64,000 bases of DNA. It comes from Lachnospiraceae bacterium. GTDB lineage: Bacteria; Bacillota; Clostridia; Lachnospirales; Lachnospiraceae. The stretch lies in contig JAILOK010000056.1 of assembly GCA_024690825.1 (NCBI GenBank), positions 62,001-126,000 of the forward strand. Direction: 5' to 3'. The position numbers and the translations under genes are program-made. The notes below the pieces were generated by a model. It searched no databases. It was given only the letters and a program-made list of their open reading frames with translations, and was not told where the DNA came from. Shown here piece by piece: positions 16,591-27,023 of the stretch (position 1 is the stretch's first letter; each line of letters begins with the position of its first letter).

Positions 16591-19500
16591 ATGATAACCG
16601 TACTTAGGGGTCCCGCAGGCGCTGGCAAGACCACGCGCCTGTACGGGATCCTTCTTGAAAAAGCAAAAGAACAGAAGACAAGAGACTTCATCTTAAGTGT
16701 CCCCGAGCAGTTCACTTTGAGCGCCATGAGACATATCATGGAAATGAGTGAGGAAAAGGGGATACTGAATATTGATGTATTAAGTTTTAACAGACTGTCA
16801 CACAGGATCTTTGAAAGCTCCGGAGACGGAAAAGCCCGGATCCTTGATGACACGGCAAAGAATCTTCTGATCAGACTGATCGCATCCGAAAAAAAAGACA
16901 GTCTGAAGATATTTGGAAATAATATGAACAGACAGGGCTATGTCAGCAGCGTAAAATCCGTGATATCGGAGTTTATGCAGTATGGATATGGCCTTTTTGA
17001 TATTGATGACATGATCGCAAAGATTCGGGATACTGAGCCTGCGCTGGCCTGTAAACTGTCCGATATCCGTATCATCTACGAAGAATTCCAAAAGAAACTC
17101 GGAAAAGAATATATGACAAGAGAGGAACTTCTTGTAAGAGCCGCACGGGATGCAAAAAAAGCTCCGTTTTTAAAAGGTACGGCTGTTTTTCTTGATGGTT
17201 TTACGGGCTTTACACCGGTTCAGTATGAATTCATAAGGAGTATCTATGAGATAACCGGAGAAATGTATGTCACTGTCACGGATGACGGGAGCGGGGACCC
17301 GCTTTTTGAACTCGGAAGGTCGACCATAGATCACCTTGAACAGGTTTCAGACGGAGATCTGACGGTCATGGATGTGAATGAAGGTAAAATTGTCCGGCAT
17401 GCGGATCCGGGCGTGTTCGGATTTATCGGTAAAAACATTTTCAGGAGAACGGGGAAGACCGTCGATAATGACGGCTCTGTCAGCTTCTGTGCCGCAAAAA
17501 GCATGGAAGAGGAAGTAGGCTTTGTCCTGTCCGGCATCAGGAGCCTCGTTTCAGACAGGGGATACAGGTACAGGGATATAGCTGTGATCATGGGTGATAC
17601 CGGGCAATATGCTGATATCCTGAAAAAAGAGGCCCTTCGTTTGGATGTGCCGGTATATGTTGACGCCACAAGAGGGATAGAGTTCAATCCTTTTTCACAG
17701 ATGCTGAAAGCGGCCGTGAATTGCGTCAGGGAGGATATGTCATATGAGTCCGTATTCAACTTCTTAAGAACTCAGATGACGGGACTGGATACAGACGATA
17801 TCGATATGGCTGAAAACTATATCAGAGCCTTCAAAATAAGGGGCATGAACCGGTATGCAAAGGAATTTTCGGAAAGCTACGCCGGCATCAGTGAAGAGAT
17901 GAAAGAGGCGGCAAACCGGGTGAGAGTACGCGCGGAAGGTCTCTTAAGACCGCTGTATGATATCAGAAGATCCGCCACGGCGCATGATTATACCGGAAAA
18001 TTATATGAACTGACGGTAAATATGTCATCTGCCGCTTATCTGGAAAAGAGGGCCGCTGAATTTGAAATACAGGGCGATATGGTCCGGAAGATGGAATTTG
18101 AACAGATTTACAGGGAGATCATGGATCTGTTTGACTCGATAGTTTCAACGATCGGGGATTCTGTCATGGATATAGAAGAGTATTACGGCATCCTTGAAGC
18201 CGGACTTTCGGAGATAAAGGTGGGGACGCTTCCTCCTGCGAAAGACTGTGTCAGTGCAGGCGATCTTGAAAGGAGCCGTTTCGGTGATATAAAAGCCCTG
18301 TTCTTCATCGGTCTTTCGGAGAATAATGTCCCCGCGCCCCCGTCAAAGGGCGGGATCATCTCGGATATGGACAGGCAGCTGTTAAAAGACAATGATTTTG
18401 AGCTTGCTCCTACGGCTGTGGAAAAGGCTGCTGTCGGTAAATTTTATTACTACATGAATATACTTAAGCCTTCAGAGAAGCTCTGTCTTTCGTATTCATC
18501 AACCTCCGGAGACGGTTCGTCCCGGAAGATGTCATATTTTATGAAGGAGACCATGCGTCTTTTTAATGAGGCAGAGATCCGGGAATACGATGACAGGAAG
18601 GATTCCGTGATCTTATGCCGGTCGGATGCCCTTAAGACATTTGCGGATTTAATAGGATGTGATGAAAGCGCGGTGCCTTTATACCGGGCACTCAGTCCCG
18701 ATCCGGCTGCGGACAGGATAGTTGACGCACATTTTACCGTTTGGGCAGACAGATTGTCCAAAGACGCGGCAAAGGTGCTTTTCGGCGGGACAAAACAGGA
18801 GAGCCCCAGTCAGCTTGAACGCTTTGCAGCCTGTGCCTACGCGCATTATCTGCAATACGGGCTGAGGCTTAAGGAAAGGATTGATTTTGAATTTGCTTCA
18901 GATAATATAGGAACCCTGCTGCATGATATATTAAAAAGATATTCCGTTGAGCTTGAGAATGAAAAACTTACATTTGTAAATGTTACGGATGAAGAATCTG
19001 AAACGGTTCTGAAAAAAGTTCTTTCGGAAGCAGGGGAGGAAAAGATCGAAAGACTTTATGAGAGCAGTGCCAGAAATGCATATATGAAAAAGCGGATAGA
19101 ACGGATAGCGGGGAGAACGGTTGACACTTTACGGTATCAGGCGCGAAGCGGTGATTTCCTGCCGTCTGCATTTGAAAAGGATTTTCATTTTAACGGACTT
19201 AAGGGCTATATTGACAGAGTGGACAGATACGAAGACGGTCAGGATGTTTATATCAGTATCATCGATTACAAATCCGGGGATAGGAAATTTGATCGTGACA
19301 GGATTTATTACGGTCTGGATCTGCAGCTTTTGATCTATATGTCGGCTGCCATGGACATGGAGATATCCCTTAACGGAAGAGATGGCAGCACGGTTCATCC
19401 CGCAGGCCTCTTTTATTATCATATCGATGATCCCATAGTAGATGAAAAACCGGGTATTTCCGAAGAAGATGTGGAAGAAAAGATCCGGGCCGAACTGCGC

Positions 19501-19854
19501 CTTTCGGGTGTGGTCAATTCGGATGAAAAGATCATTCATGCCTATGACAGGGGTATTACCGCAAACAGAAGCTCGTGCGTCATTCCGGTGCGTGCCGATA
19601 AGAACGGGGAAATACGCGATAATAAGATTGTCCTTGATGAGAACGACATGAAGAAAATGATAGACCGCACCTTGTCCCTGGTAACGGATTTCAGGGAGTC
19701 AATAAAAGATGGAGTCATAAGCAGGGCGCCTTATTATTTTACGAACGGTAATGCCTGTCAGTATTGCAGATATCTGTCCATATGCGACAGGGGAAAAATG
19801 AGAAGGTTGAAAAAGGGAGCATGGAATACACCGGAGAACAACAGCATGTCATAG
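16591..19854 (+). CDS. addB: ATP-dependent nuclease subunit B (AddB)
   Basis: AddB is the partner of AddA in the helicase-nuclease that resects double-strand breaks for recombination. The 1,087-residue chain starts with a UvrD-like P-loop GPAGAGKTTRL and ends with a PD-(D/E)XK nuclease domain holding IIDYKSGDR. The iron-sulphur cluster cysteines are visible: one in FAACAYAHYLQYG before the nuclease motif and three in CQYCRYLSICD near the end. The start follows TAATAA of the previous gene with no clear ribosome-binding site, which suggests coupling. Its 3' end overlaps addA by 34 bases. Confidence 0.95.
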   Translation: MITVLRGPAGAGKTTRLYGILLEKAKEQKTRDFILSVPEQFTLSAMRHIMEMSEEKGILNIDVLSFNRLSHRIFESSGDGKARILDDTAKNLLIRLIASEKKDSLKIFGNNMNRQGYVSSVKSVISEFMQYGYGLFDIDDMIAKIRDTEPALACKLSDIRIIYEEFQKKLGKEYMTREELLVRAARDAKKAPFLKGTAVFLDGFTGFTPVQYEFIRSIYEITGEMYVTVTDDGSGDPLFELGRSTIDHLEQVSDGDLTVMDVNEGKIVRHADPGVFGFIGKNIFRRTGKTVDNDGSVSFCAAKSMEEEVGFVLSGIRSLVSDRGYRYRDIAVIMGDTGQYADILKKEALRLDVPVYVDATRGIEFNPFSQMLKAAVNCVREDMSYESVFNFLRTQMTGLDTDDIDMAENYIRAFKIRGMNRYAKEFSESYAGISEEMKEAANRVRVRAEGLLRPLYDIRRSATAHDYTGKLYELTVNMSSAAYLEKRAAEFEIQGDMVRKMEFEQIYREIMDLFDSIVSTIGDSVMDIEEYYGILEAGLSEIKVGTLPPAKDCVSAGDLERSRFGDIKALFFIGLSENNVPAPPSKGGIISDMDRQLLKDNDFELAPTAVEKAAVGKFYYYMNILKPSEKLCLSYSSTSGDGSSRKMSYFMKETMRLFNEAEIREYDDRKDSVILCRSDALKTFADLIGCDESAVPLYRALSPDPAADRIVDAHFTVWADRLSKDAAKVLFGGTKQESPSQLERFAACAYAHYLQYGLRLKERIDFEFASDNIGTLLHDILKRYSVELENEKLTFVNVTDEESETVLKKVLSEAGEEKIERLYESSARNAYMKKRIERIAGRTVDTLRYQARSGDFLPSAFEKDFHFNGLKGYIDRVDRYEDGQDVYISIIDYKSGDRKFDRDRIYYGLDLQLLIYMSAAMDMEISLNGRDGSTVHPAGLFYYHIDDPIVDEKPGISEEDVEEKIRAELRLSGVVNSDEKIIHAYDRGITANRSSCVIPVRADKNGEIRDNKIVLDENDMKKMIDRTLSLVTDFRESIKDGVISRAPYYFTNGNACQYCRYLSICDRGKMRRLKKGAWNTPENNSMS

Positions 19855-22800
19855 ATATCAGGGGTACAAATGCCCTTGTTTCCGCAGCGGCGGGGTCGGG
19901 AAAGACCGCCGTTATTGTTGAGCGCCTGATACAGAGGGTGATAAAGGACGGGATCGATATCGATCAGATCCTTCTTGTTACATTCACAAAAGCGGCAGCC
20001 GGGGAAATGAAGGAAAGGATAAGGGCTGCTTTTGAAAAGAAGCTTGATGATACCGATCCGGGATCGCCTTCCTTCAGACATATCGAAAAGCAGTTTTCGC
20101 TCCTTTATTCAGCGCCTATCACAACCATAGATTCATTCTGTCTTGATGTCATAAAAAATAACTTTGATGTCATAAGTCTCGATCCGTCATTCCGGGTTGC
20201 GGATGAAGGGGAGATCGCAATGATAAGAGCCGATGTAATGGATGAACTGATGGAAAGGCACTATTCAGTAAAGGAAGATGAGATCGGTTTTTATGATTTT
20301 CTGGAAAGATTTTCCGTAAAAAGAAATGATGATGATATTACGGATGCGATTGTAAAGATACATGATTTTGCCGTAAGCCGTCCGAATCCGGAAAACTTCA
20401 TCGCTTCCACGACATCGGTCTATGAAGCGGAAAGCGCGGAGGATCTTAATAAAAACGGACTGTTTCTGACGGCGCACAGTCTTGTCAGGGATAAGCTTTT
20501 GCGGATCATGGAAGCAATGAAAAGAGCATGTGATCTTGCAATGTCTCCCGGCGGTCCCAAAGCATATCAGGCTTCTTTTGAGGATGATATCAGCATGTTA
20601 AAGGATCTTGCGGATACGGATTCCTTTCTGACTCTCTTTGAAAGATTTTCATCCGCGTCTTTTTCAAGGCTTCCCACCAAAAAATCCCCGGATGAAGACA
20701 AAGACATCAGGGAAGAAGCTAAGGCACTGAGGGCCAAAGCCAAATATGTATTTGACAATATGAAAAAATCTCTTTTCGACGGAAGTATCGATGATATCCT
20801 GGAGGAGTTAAAAACAGGCAGAAAAGATATCGAGGTCCTCTCTGCGCTTGCGCTGGAATATTACAGTGATTACAACAGCGAAAAAAAGAAGAGATCACTT
20901 ATGGATTTTGCGGATCTGGAGCACACTGCGCTTAAGATACTGAAGGACGAAGCGGTTCAGAAAAGATACAGGGAGCATTTTAAGGAGATCATGGTCGATG
21001 AATATCAGGACTGCAACCGTATACAGGAGGAGATATTCAAGAGCGTTTCAAACGGGAACAATCTGTTCTGTGTAGGAGATGTGAAGCAGAGCATCTATTC
21101 CTTCAGGGATGCGTGCCCGGATCTTTTTATAGACAAGTACAGAGATTATGAAAAAGAAAAGGGCGGCAGGCTTCTCCTGCTGTCAAAGAACTTCAGGAGC
21201 AGGAAGAGCATTCTTGATGCCACAAATGTAATATTTAGGAATGTCATGCATGCATCCGTGGGAGGAGTGGAATACGATAAAAATGCATTCCTAAATTATT
21301 CTCATACCTACACTCATGACAACCCCGGTGATATGACAGAGTATCTTCTGACAGAATATGATCATGATTCGGGTCTTTTACAGCAGGAAACCGAAGCGCT
21401 GTCCATTGCAAAAAGGATAAAGGAGCTTGTGGGTAATTATGAAATAGAAGACAGGAAGGCTGGCACCGTCAGGAAGTGCGGATATAAAGATATAGTTATA
21501 CTGATGCGTGCCATGAATGGATATGACAGCGAATATGCCAGGATACTTGGAGACAACGGCATACCGGTATCCCTTGACAACAGGAGCGGATATCTGTTCT
21601 CGGATGAGATAAGAACCCTGATCGCTTTTCTTAATGTGATTGACAATCCGTATCAGGATATACCCCTGGCCGGAACACTTTTAAGCGTTTTCGGGGGATT
21701 TGATGAAAGCGGACTGGCTCTTATAAGGTCGGCCTGTCCGGAAACCGGGCTTTATAAGGCAGTTGTTTCCGCCGCGGAAAACGGTGATGAAAAAGCCTGC
21801 GGATTCTTAAAAAAACTTGAAGACTACAGGCATGCCGCCTCATATCTTTCGATGTTTGAGCTTCTTTCCCTGATAATAAAGGACCATGATTACGACAACA
21901 TCGTAAGAGCCGGGAACGACGGGCAGATAAGGCTTGCAAACCTGAATATGCTCCTGTACAGGGCCTCCGAATTTGAAAAGACTTCATTTAAGGGACTTTT
22001 CAGATTCATACGATACATCGAGTATATGAAAAAGTATGAGATCGACTTAAAGGGACCTTCGGGAGAAGATTCCGAAAGAGACGCCGTCAGGATAATGAGC
22101 ATTCATCATTCCAAGGGACTGGAATTTCCGGTGGTGTTTGTCTGCGGACTCTACAGGCAGTATAATATGATGGATTTAAGGGAAAGGATCATTACGGATG
22201 ATCTTTTCGGAGCCGGGGCGGATATCATAGATGTTATCCGACGGACAAAGAAAAAAACCTTCATCAAAAAACTCATCGCATTCAGAAAGGAAAATTCGAT
22301 ACGGGGCGAGGAACTGAGGATTTTATATGTTGCCATGACAAGAGCCGAACAAAAGCTTATATTGTCAGCGATGGAAGCAAAAGATGACTTTGGGAACGGT
22401 CTTGGAAGATCAAAAAAAGAGATGCCTGCATCAGTTGACGACGCGGGTTCATACAGTACCCTCATAGATCTGGCTTTCAGTATGGATGATGAGGTGGAAA
22501 ATTTCATTAAGAAGGATATAAGGACCACGGAAGAACTTACCCTGAATGTGTTTGATGAGGCGGAAGATGCAATGTTTCAGAAAAAGGATTTTATCCTGAA
22601 GGCTGAAAACTACGAGGGTGATGAAGACAGGGAAATAAGGAAATGCTTCAGGACGGATCCTTCGTCAAAAGCTTTGTCTGCCGTCCCCGAAAAACTTTCG
22701 GTATCCTACATAAAGCATGAAGCCATGGAAGAAGCGGGGGTGGCAATAGCTGCTCTTGCCCCGGAAAAGACGGTGCCGGTACCGCGCTTTTACCTCGGTG

Positions 22801-23342
22801 AGGGGCAGGATGGCGGACAGGCCAACAACGGTGCCCTTAAAGGAACCGCATATCACGCGCTTTTTGAGCATCTGGACTTTGAGCGGATGTCAGATGCGGA
22901 GGATGTAAAAAAGCAGATAGATGATCTTGTATCATCAGGTATCCTTGATGAAAAAGATAAGGGAATGATAAATGCGGAAGATATAGTTGATTTTGCCCGC
23001 TCGGATCTTGCAGACAGGATGCAAAAGGCCGGAAGAGAAGGGAATCTTTACAGAGAAAGGCCGTTTGTCATCCTTGTGAATGCGGATGAGATAGATCCCT
23101 CGTATCCGTCAGATGAGACCGTGATGGTCCAGGGTATAATAGATGCATATTTTATTGAAGACGGTAAGGCCGTTATCATGGATTACAAGACCGATAAGGT
23201 CAGAGACGGCGGAGAACTGGTAAAAAAATACAAAGCCCAGCTTGATTTCTACGCAAGGGCCATAAGGCAGCTTACCGGAATGGAGATCGCGGGAGAAATA
23301 ATATATTCCGTTACACTGGGTGAAGAAATTGTGATAATATAA
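19821..23342 (+). CDS. addA: ATP-dependent helicase/nuclease subunit A (AddA)
   Basis: AddA supplies the UvrD-type helicase motor and one nuclease site of AddAB. Motifs seen in order: VSAAAGSGKTAV (Walker A) near residue 20, VTFTKAAAGEMKERI, the DEYQDCN box, GDVKQSIYSFR, the IMSIHHSKGLEFPVVFV box, LYVAMTRAEQKLIL, and the C-terminal nuclease motif IMDYKTDKV. The length is 1,173 residues. The ORF opens at 19764, but ATG 19821 after AAAAAGGGAGC gives the standard start. The overlap with addB fixes the two subunits' co-expression. Confidence 0.96.
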   Translation: MEYTGEQQHVIDIRGTNALVSAAAGSGKTAVIVERLIQRVIKDGIDIDQILLVTFTKAAAGEMKERIRAAFEKKLDDTDPGSPSFRHIEKQFSLLYSAPITTIDSFCLDVIKNNFDVISLDPSFRVADEGEIAMIRADVMDELMERHYSVKEDEIGFYDFLERFSVKRNDDDITDAIVKIHDFAVSRPNPENFIASTTSVYEAESAEDLNKNGLFLTAHSLVRDKLLRIMEAMKRACDLAMSPGGPKAYQASFEDDISMLKDLADTDSFLTLFERFSSASFSRLPTKKSPDEDKDIREEAKALRAKAKYVFDNMKKSLFDGSIDDILEELKTGRKDIEVLSALALEYYSDYNSEKKKRSLMDFADLEHTALKILKDEAVQKRYREHFKEIMVDEYQDCNRIQEEIFKSVSNGNNLFCVGDVKQSIYSFRDACPDLFIDKYRDYEKEKGGRLLLLSKNFRSRKSILDATNVIFRNVMHASVGGVEYDKNAFLNYSHTYTHDNPGDMTEYLLTEYDHDSGLLQQETEALSIAKRIKELVGNYEIEDRKAGTVRKCGYKDIVILMRAMNGYDSEYARILGDNGIPVSLDNRSGYLFSDEIRTLIAFLNVIDNPYQDIPLAGTLLSVFGGFDESGLALIRSACPETGLYKAVVSAAENGDEKACGFLKKLEDYRHAASYLSMFELLSLIIKDHDYDNIVRAGNDGQIRLANLNMLLYRASEFEKTSFKGLFRFIRYIEYMKKYEIDLKGPSGEDSERDAVRIMSIHHSKGLEFPVVFVCGLYRQYNMMDLRERIITDDLFGAGADIIDVIRRTKKKTFIKKLIAFRKENSIRGEELRILYVAMTRAEQKLILSAMEAKDDFGNGLGRSKKEMPASVDDAGSYSTLIDLAFSMDDEVENFIKKDIRTTEELTLNVFDEAEDAMFQKKDFILKAENYEGDEDREIRKCFRTDPSSKALSAVPEKLSVSYIKHEAMEEAGVAIAALAPEKTVPVPRFYLGEGQDGGQANNGALKGTAYHALFEHLDFERMSDAEDVKKQIDDLVSSGILDEKDKGMINAEDIVDFARSDLADRMQKAGREGNLYRERPFVILVNADEIDPSYPSDETVMVQGIIDAYFIEDGKAVIMDYKTDKVRDGGELVKKYKAQLDFYARAIRQLTGMEIAGEIIYSVTLGEEIVII

Positions 23343-23374
23343 ATAAACAATGTCTGTATAAGGATCTGTAACAG

Positions 23375-24505
23375 ATGAATAATTTCGATCGATCAAAAAA
23401 ATACATAGTTATGGTCTTTCTTGTCATTTCGTGTGCATTATCTGCTGCCTGCGGATCGGATTCCCGTACTGAGGCAGGGGACAGCGAAGAGGCGGAGACG
23501 GCCGTACAGATACCGGAAGAAATACCGGAGCGGGCAATTATTACACCTGTAACCGAAGAAAGCTACAGGGTGTTAAAAAGGGCCGGAGCCGGGCAGGATG
23601 TCTTTTTGCAGGAAGATATAAGCCTGTTAGTGGAGCAGGCAAGAAAGAACGCCTCTGCAGCCGTTCAGCCGTCTGCAGATCCCGGGGATGCCGGGACATC
23701 CGGTGAAACGGAAAACGGATCTGAAGATACGCCGGAGGATGAAGGAGAAAAGCAGGAAGATGCCGGAGATTCTGAAGGATCTTCAGATGAGACATATGTT
23801 GAAGAAGCCGGTGATGAAAAGTCTGAAGAATCCGCCGATCCCGTGCAGGAGGCACCGAAACCCGCAACCGGCGGGGGAAAGGTGGTCTGCATAGATGCGG
23901 GACACCAGAGAAAACAGAATTCCGCAAAAGAACCCGTAGGTCCGGGATCGTCGGAGACAAAGATGAAGGTGACAAGCGGTACATCCGGGACTACCACAGG
24001 AGTACCCGAATATCAGCTGACCCTTGCTGTTGCCTTAAAACTTCAAAGCGTGCTTCAGCAGAGGGGATATACGGTTGTGATGTGCAGATCTTCCCATGAT
24101 GTCGACATCAGCAATGTGGAAAGAGCTCAGGTTGCAAATAATGCCGGAGCCGGTGCCTTCATAAGGATCCACGCGGACGGAGCGCAGAGTGCATCGGCAA
24201 CAGGCGCGTCGACTCTTGCCCCTTCTGCCTCAAATCCATATTGCGCCCAGATATCGTCTTCAAGCCAGTCTCTTGCAAAAAACGTGATCAACTCGTATTG
24301 CGCCAAAACCGGCATGAAGAACAGGGGAATGCAGATAAATGACGGCATGACGGGATTAAACTGGTCACAGGTTCCCGTGACGATAATAGAAATGGGATTT
24401 ATGACCAACCCCTCCGATGACCAGCTCATGGAGACAGAGAGCTTCCAGCAGTCGGCGGCAGAGGGGATCGCGGACGGTATAGATGCTTTTTTTGCAGGAA
24501 GATAG
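23375..24505 (+). CDS. Lipoprotein N-acetylmuramoyl-L-alanine amidase (Amidase_3)
   Basis: The enzyme cleaves the amide between muramic acid and the stem peptide of peptidoglycan. A lipoprotein signal peptide ends at LSAAC (Cys near residue 26). A long acidic, Ser/Glu-rich linker (residues ~80-165) separates the anchor from the catalytic domain, which would let it reach into the wall. The zinc domain begins VVCIDAGHQ and continues with the EYQLTLAVALKLQ helix, FIRIHADG and the catalytic IIEMGFMTNPSDD. The start has AAGGA about 10 bases upstream. Confidence 0.92.
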   Translation: MNNFDRSKKYIVMVFLVISCALSAACGSDSRTEAGDSEEAETAVQIPEEIPERAIITPVTEESYRVLKRAGAGQDVFLQEDISLLVEQARKNASAAVQPSADPGDAGTSGETENGSEDTPEDEGEKQEDAGDSEGSSDETYVEEAGDEKSEESADPVQEAPKPATGGGKVVCIDAGHQRKQNSAKEPVGPGSSETKMKVTSGTSGTTTGVPEYQLTLAVALKLQSVLQQRGYTVVMCRSSHDVDISNVERAQVANNAGAGAFIRIHADGAQSASATGASTLAPSASNPYCAQISSSSQSLAKNVINSYCAKTGMKNRGMQINDGMTGLNWSQVPVTIIEMGFMTNPSDDQLMETESFQQSAAEGIADGIDAFFAGR

Positions 24506-24579
24506 AAATTTTACATGTGTAGTATTTGATGCAGAGACTGATGAAGCACAACAGGCTTTACGGCAGGAAGTGTGTATTT

Positions 24580-25326
24580 ATGTTTGACCCGGAAAAGAAG
24601 TGCAAAGTACTTGGAATCGATATAAATGTAGGTGATCTGAACAGCGCCGCGGATCATGTGATAAAAAACAGGGATGATCTTGCGGGAGCTTATGTCTGTT
24701 TTTCCAATGTCCATACAACCGTCATGGCATTTAAAAATGACGCATACAGGGAAGCCTTAAGAGGAGCAAAACTGGTCTTCCCTGACGGCTTTCCCATAGC
24801 GAAAGAGCAGAGAAGAAAGGGATTTGAGGAAGCTGAACGCATCGCCGGACCTGATTTCATGAAGGAGATTTTTGAAAGAAGCGCAGACGGCTCTATAAGC
24901 CATTATTTTTATGGTTCGACAGATGAGACATTAAAAAAACTTACGGGAAACCTTAAGGAAAAGTATCCCAGGATAAATATCGCAGGGATGTATTCTCCGC
25001 CCTTCAGGAAACTGACGGATGAAGAGATCGATAACGATATAAATATGATCAATGATTCAGACGCGGATTTTGTATGGATAGGTCTTGGCGCTCCCAAGCA
25101 GGAACTGTTCATGCAAAAAACCGGAGGGAGAGTAAATGCCCTGATGTTTGGTGTCGGAGCGGGTTTTGCCTTTCACGCCGGAACAAAAAAAAGAGCCCCA
25201 AAGTTCATGCAAAAGCTGGGACTTGAATGGCTTTTCCGCCTTCTTTCCGATCCAAAGAGGCTCTTTGGAAGATATTTTGTTACAAATACGCAGTTTCTGT
25301 GGTATACAAAGGTGATGAAAAAATAG
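24580..25326 (+). CDS. WecG/TagA/CpsF family glycosyltransferase
   Basis: The family (GT26) transfers an N-acetylated sugar, such as ManNAc, onto a lipid-linked sugar in teichoic acid or polysaccharide synthesis at the membrane face. The core motifs VLGIDINVGD, FSNVHTTVM, FPDGFPIA, GPDFM, WIGLGAPKQELFM and GVGAGFAFHAG are present, with LGLEWLFRLLSDPKRL at the end. The reported ORF begins with TTG at 24526; ATG 24580 with AGGA upstream gives the usual short lead before VLGI, so I prefer it. No other polysaccharide genes are adjacent except a GtrII-like protein on the other strand. Confidence 0.9.
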   Translation: MFDPEKKCKVLGIDINVGDLNSAADHVIKNRDDLAGAYVCFSNVHTTVMAFKNDAYREALRGAKLVFPDGFPIAKEQRRKGFEEAERIAGPDFMKEIFERSADGSISHYFYGSTDETLKKLTGNLKEKYPRINIAGMYSPPFRKLTDEEIDNDINMINDSDADFVWIGLGAPKQELFMQKTGGRVNALMFGVGAGFAFHAGTKKRAPKFMQKLGLEWLFRLLSDPKRLFGRYFVTNTQFLWYTKVMKK

Positions 25327-25335
25327 CGGATACGG

Positions 25336-26820
25336 TCATCTGTCAAAGCACAGGATGATGCTGCTCTCGCGCCTGTACAGCCTGTATACCGAATTAGAAC
25401 TGAAGGGTCTGTTATTCTTTATATAGTCCCTATCCTCATCGGAGATCTCGTTCCACATCAGCTGCTGCTGCAGATAATGATTTAACGGGGCGGTTCCTAT
25501 CCAGTTTTCTTCAAACATATAGACCGGAACTATGGCAGAGAACTGAGGATATTTATCACATAACAGCTTTAATTCCCGGCATTTCGGCATAGAGCCCGTG
25601 AGAACTATTTTTTCGCATTCCCTGTCAGGGTCTGCCTTCTGTATATCCTCTGCCACATCCCTTATTACAAAATCTTCGTATTCCTTCTGGCATTTTAGGG
25701 CATTTCCGTATGAAAAAGCATAGGAATAGTTAAAAATGATGCACGGGATCATGATGATAATGAGCGCTTTTTTTAACATACCCCGGGAAAAGGAGGCTGC
25801 CAGACCGAAAAACAGCATTACGACGCAAAAGCCCGTAAGCATGTGATCGCTTTTGCCGATGGAGTTCAAAAACAGAAGCGGAAGAACGGAAACAAACAGC
25901 AGGCAAAAAGGGGTGATAAACAAAAGTATCACCGATAATACGCATTTTTTTGCGCCGGTATTCTTTTCTTTGCAGAACATGATCAGTGCTGTGAGAGCAA
26001 GGACGATAAACAGGATCAGGGGTATGAGGAGGCTTTTTGTAAGCCCACTGCAATATCTCATGAAAATATTGATGATATTTACAGACTGATCCTTCAGGCT
26101 TTCCGGTGAAAAATCCATCTTCGAGGCCTCTGCGCGCCAGCCTTTTTTGTCAACCGTTGCGGGTGCTATGGCAGCCAGATAACAGAGGATCCCGGCTGCG
26201 CCTCCTACGGCGTATGCGGACAGTGTTCTGATCAGTTTTCCGATACCGTCTTTTCCGGTGACAACGAAAAGAAAGATCTCCATGACAAACAAAGCTGCGT
26301 ACAGACCGATCGAAGGCTGAAACAGGCAGAGTATGGCAAGCGATGCCGCAAAATGCAATAATATGCCGGGGATTATCTTCTTAAAGCTTACGCAGTGGAT
26401 GGCAAATGATAAGCATATCGACAGCACCATGGTCAGACAGTCAAATTTATATGACAGACACGGGAGAAGGAAGGGATTGAACATCACGAGCGCGCCCGCG
26501 TAAACAAGAAGCGGTGATATGTCTGCATCAGGAAGTTTGACCGTGATATATGATGTTATGGCAAACGCCAGAAAGAAAGCGCTCAATATGAGAGGCAGGG
26601 GAGAAATATCCGCAAGAGGCCGCCCGAAATTGATGAAGATCATGATAAATTCGGTTAAAGGCCTTCCGTCGCCGATCCAGCCTGATACGCCTAAAAGGGA
26701 TCTGCTGATGTCGTCGTTATAATATCTGTCGGCCAGCATGATCGGGAGAACATATAACATATATAAAAAGACCAGTATGCAAAAATACCTGATAAACCGT
26801 TTGTCTTTAAATCGCTGCAT
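25336..26820 (-). CDS. GtrII-like polytopic membrane glucosyltransferase family protein
   Basis: A ~494-residue protein with about ten membrane segments. The first loop carries RYYNDDISRSLLGVSGW followed by DGRPLTEFIM, the signature I associate with the GtrII family of O-antigen/lipid-linked glucosyl transferases, with an acidic pair at the start of the first outer loop as in GT-C enzymes. The soluble C-terminal part (residues ~390-494) is probably extracytoplasmic. ATG 26820 is chosen because the ORF upstream of it reads as non-coding, although its ribosome-binding site is weak. The substrate is unknown; the neighbour on the plus strand is a WecG-type transferase transcribed towards it. Confidence 0.78.
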   Translation of the reverse strand: MQRFKDKRFIRYFCILVFLYMLYVLPIMLADRYYNDDISRSLLGVSGWIGDGRPLTEFIMIFINFGRPLADISPLPLILSAFFLAFAITSYITVKLPDADISPLLVYAGALVMFNPFLLPCLSYKFDCLTMVLSICLSFAIHCVSFKKIIPGILLHFAASLAILCLFQPSIGLYAALFVMEIFLFVVTGKDGIGKLIRTLSAYAVGGAAGILCYLAAIAPATVDKKGWRAEASKMDFSPESLKDQSVNIINIFMRYCSGLTKSLLIPLILFIVLALTALIMFCKEKNTGAKKCVLSVILLFITPFCLLFVSVLPLLFLNSIGKSDHMLTGFCVVMLFFGLAASFSRGMLKKALIIIMIPCIIFNYSYAFSYGNALKCQKEYEDFVIRDVAEDIQKADPDRECEKIVLTGSMPKCRELKLLCDKYPQFSAIVPVYMFEENWIGTAPLNHYLQQQLMWNEISDEDRDYIKNNRPFSSNSVYRLYRRESSIILCFDR

Positions 26821-26967
26821 CTTAACCCGTTTCTTTCTCTCTTGCTTAAAGGATGCCCGTGTTTTCACGCGCTGTCCCGGAACGGTTTTATTATAATAGC
26901 ATCCCTGTCTGCTGTCCATATACCGGACATGGTGTATAAATACCATGGGGATTTTGTTACCGAACTG

Positions 26968-26976
26968 TGTTATACT
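26968..26976 (+). promoter_or_regulatory. Extended -10 promoter upstream of glpK
   Basis: TG-T-TATACT lies 48 bases before the glpK start, with no good -35 hexamer at 17 bases. Extended -10 elements can work without a strong -35. Confidence 0.35.
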
Positions 26977-27023
26977 GTAACTGCCGTGTGTTTTCAAAAG
27001 GTATGGATCAAATCGGAGGATTT

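Noticed and set aside
15939-16853. 304-residue minus-strand ORF opposite the coiled-coil and addB genes
   Set aside because: Low-complexity Ser/Phe composition, no start signal, and two supported genes on the other strand.
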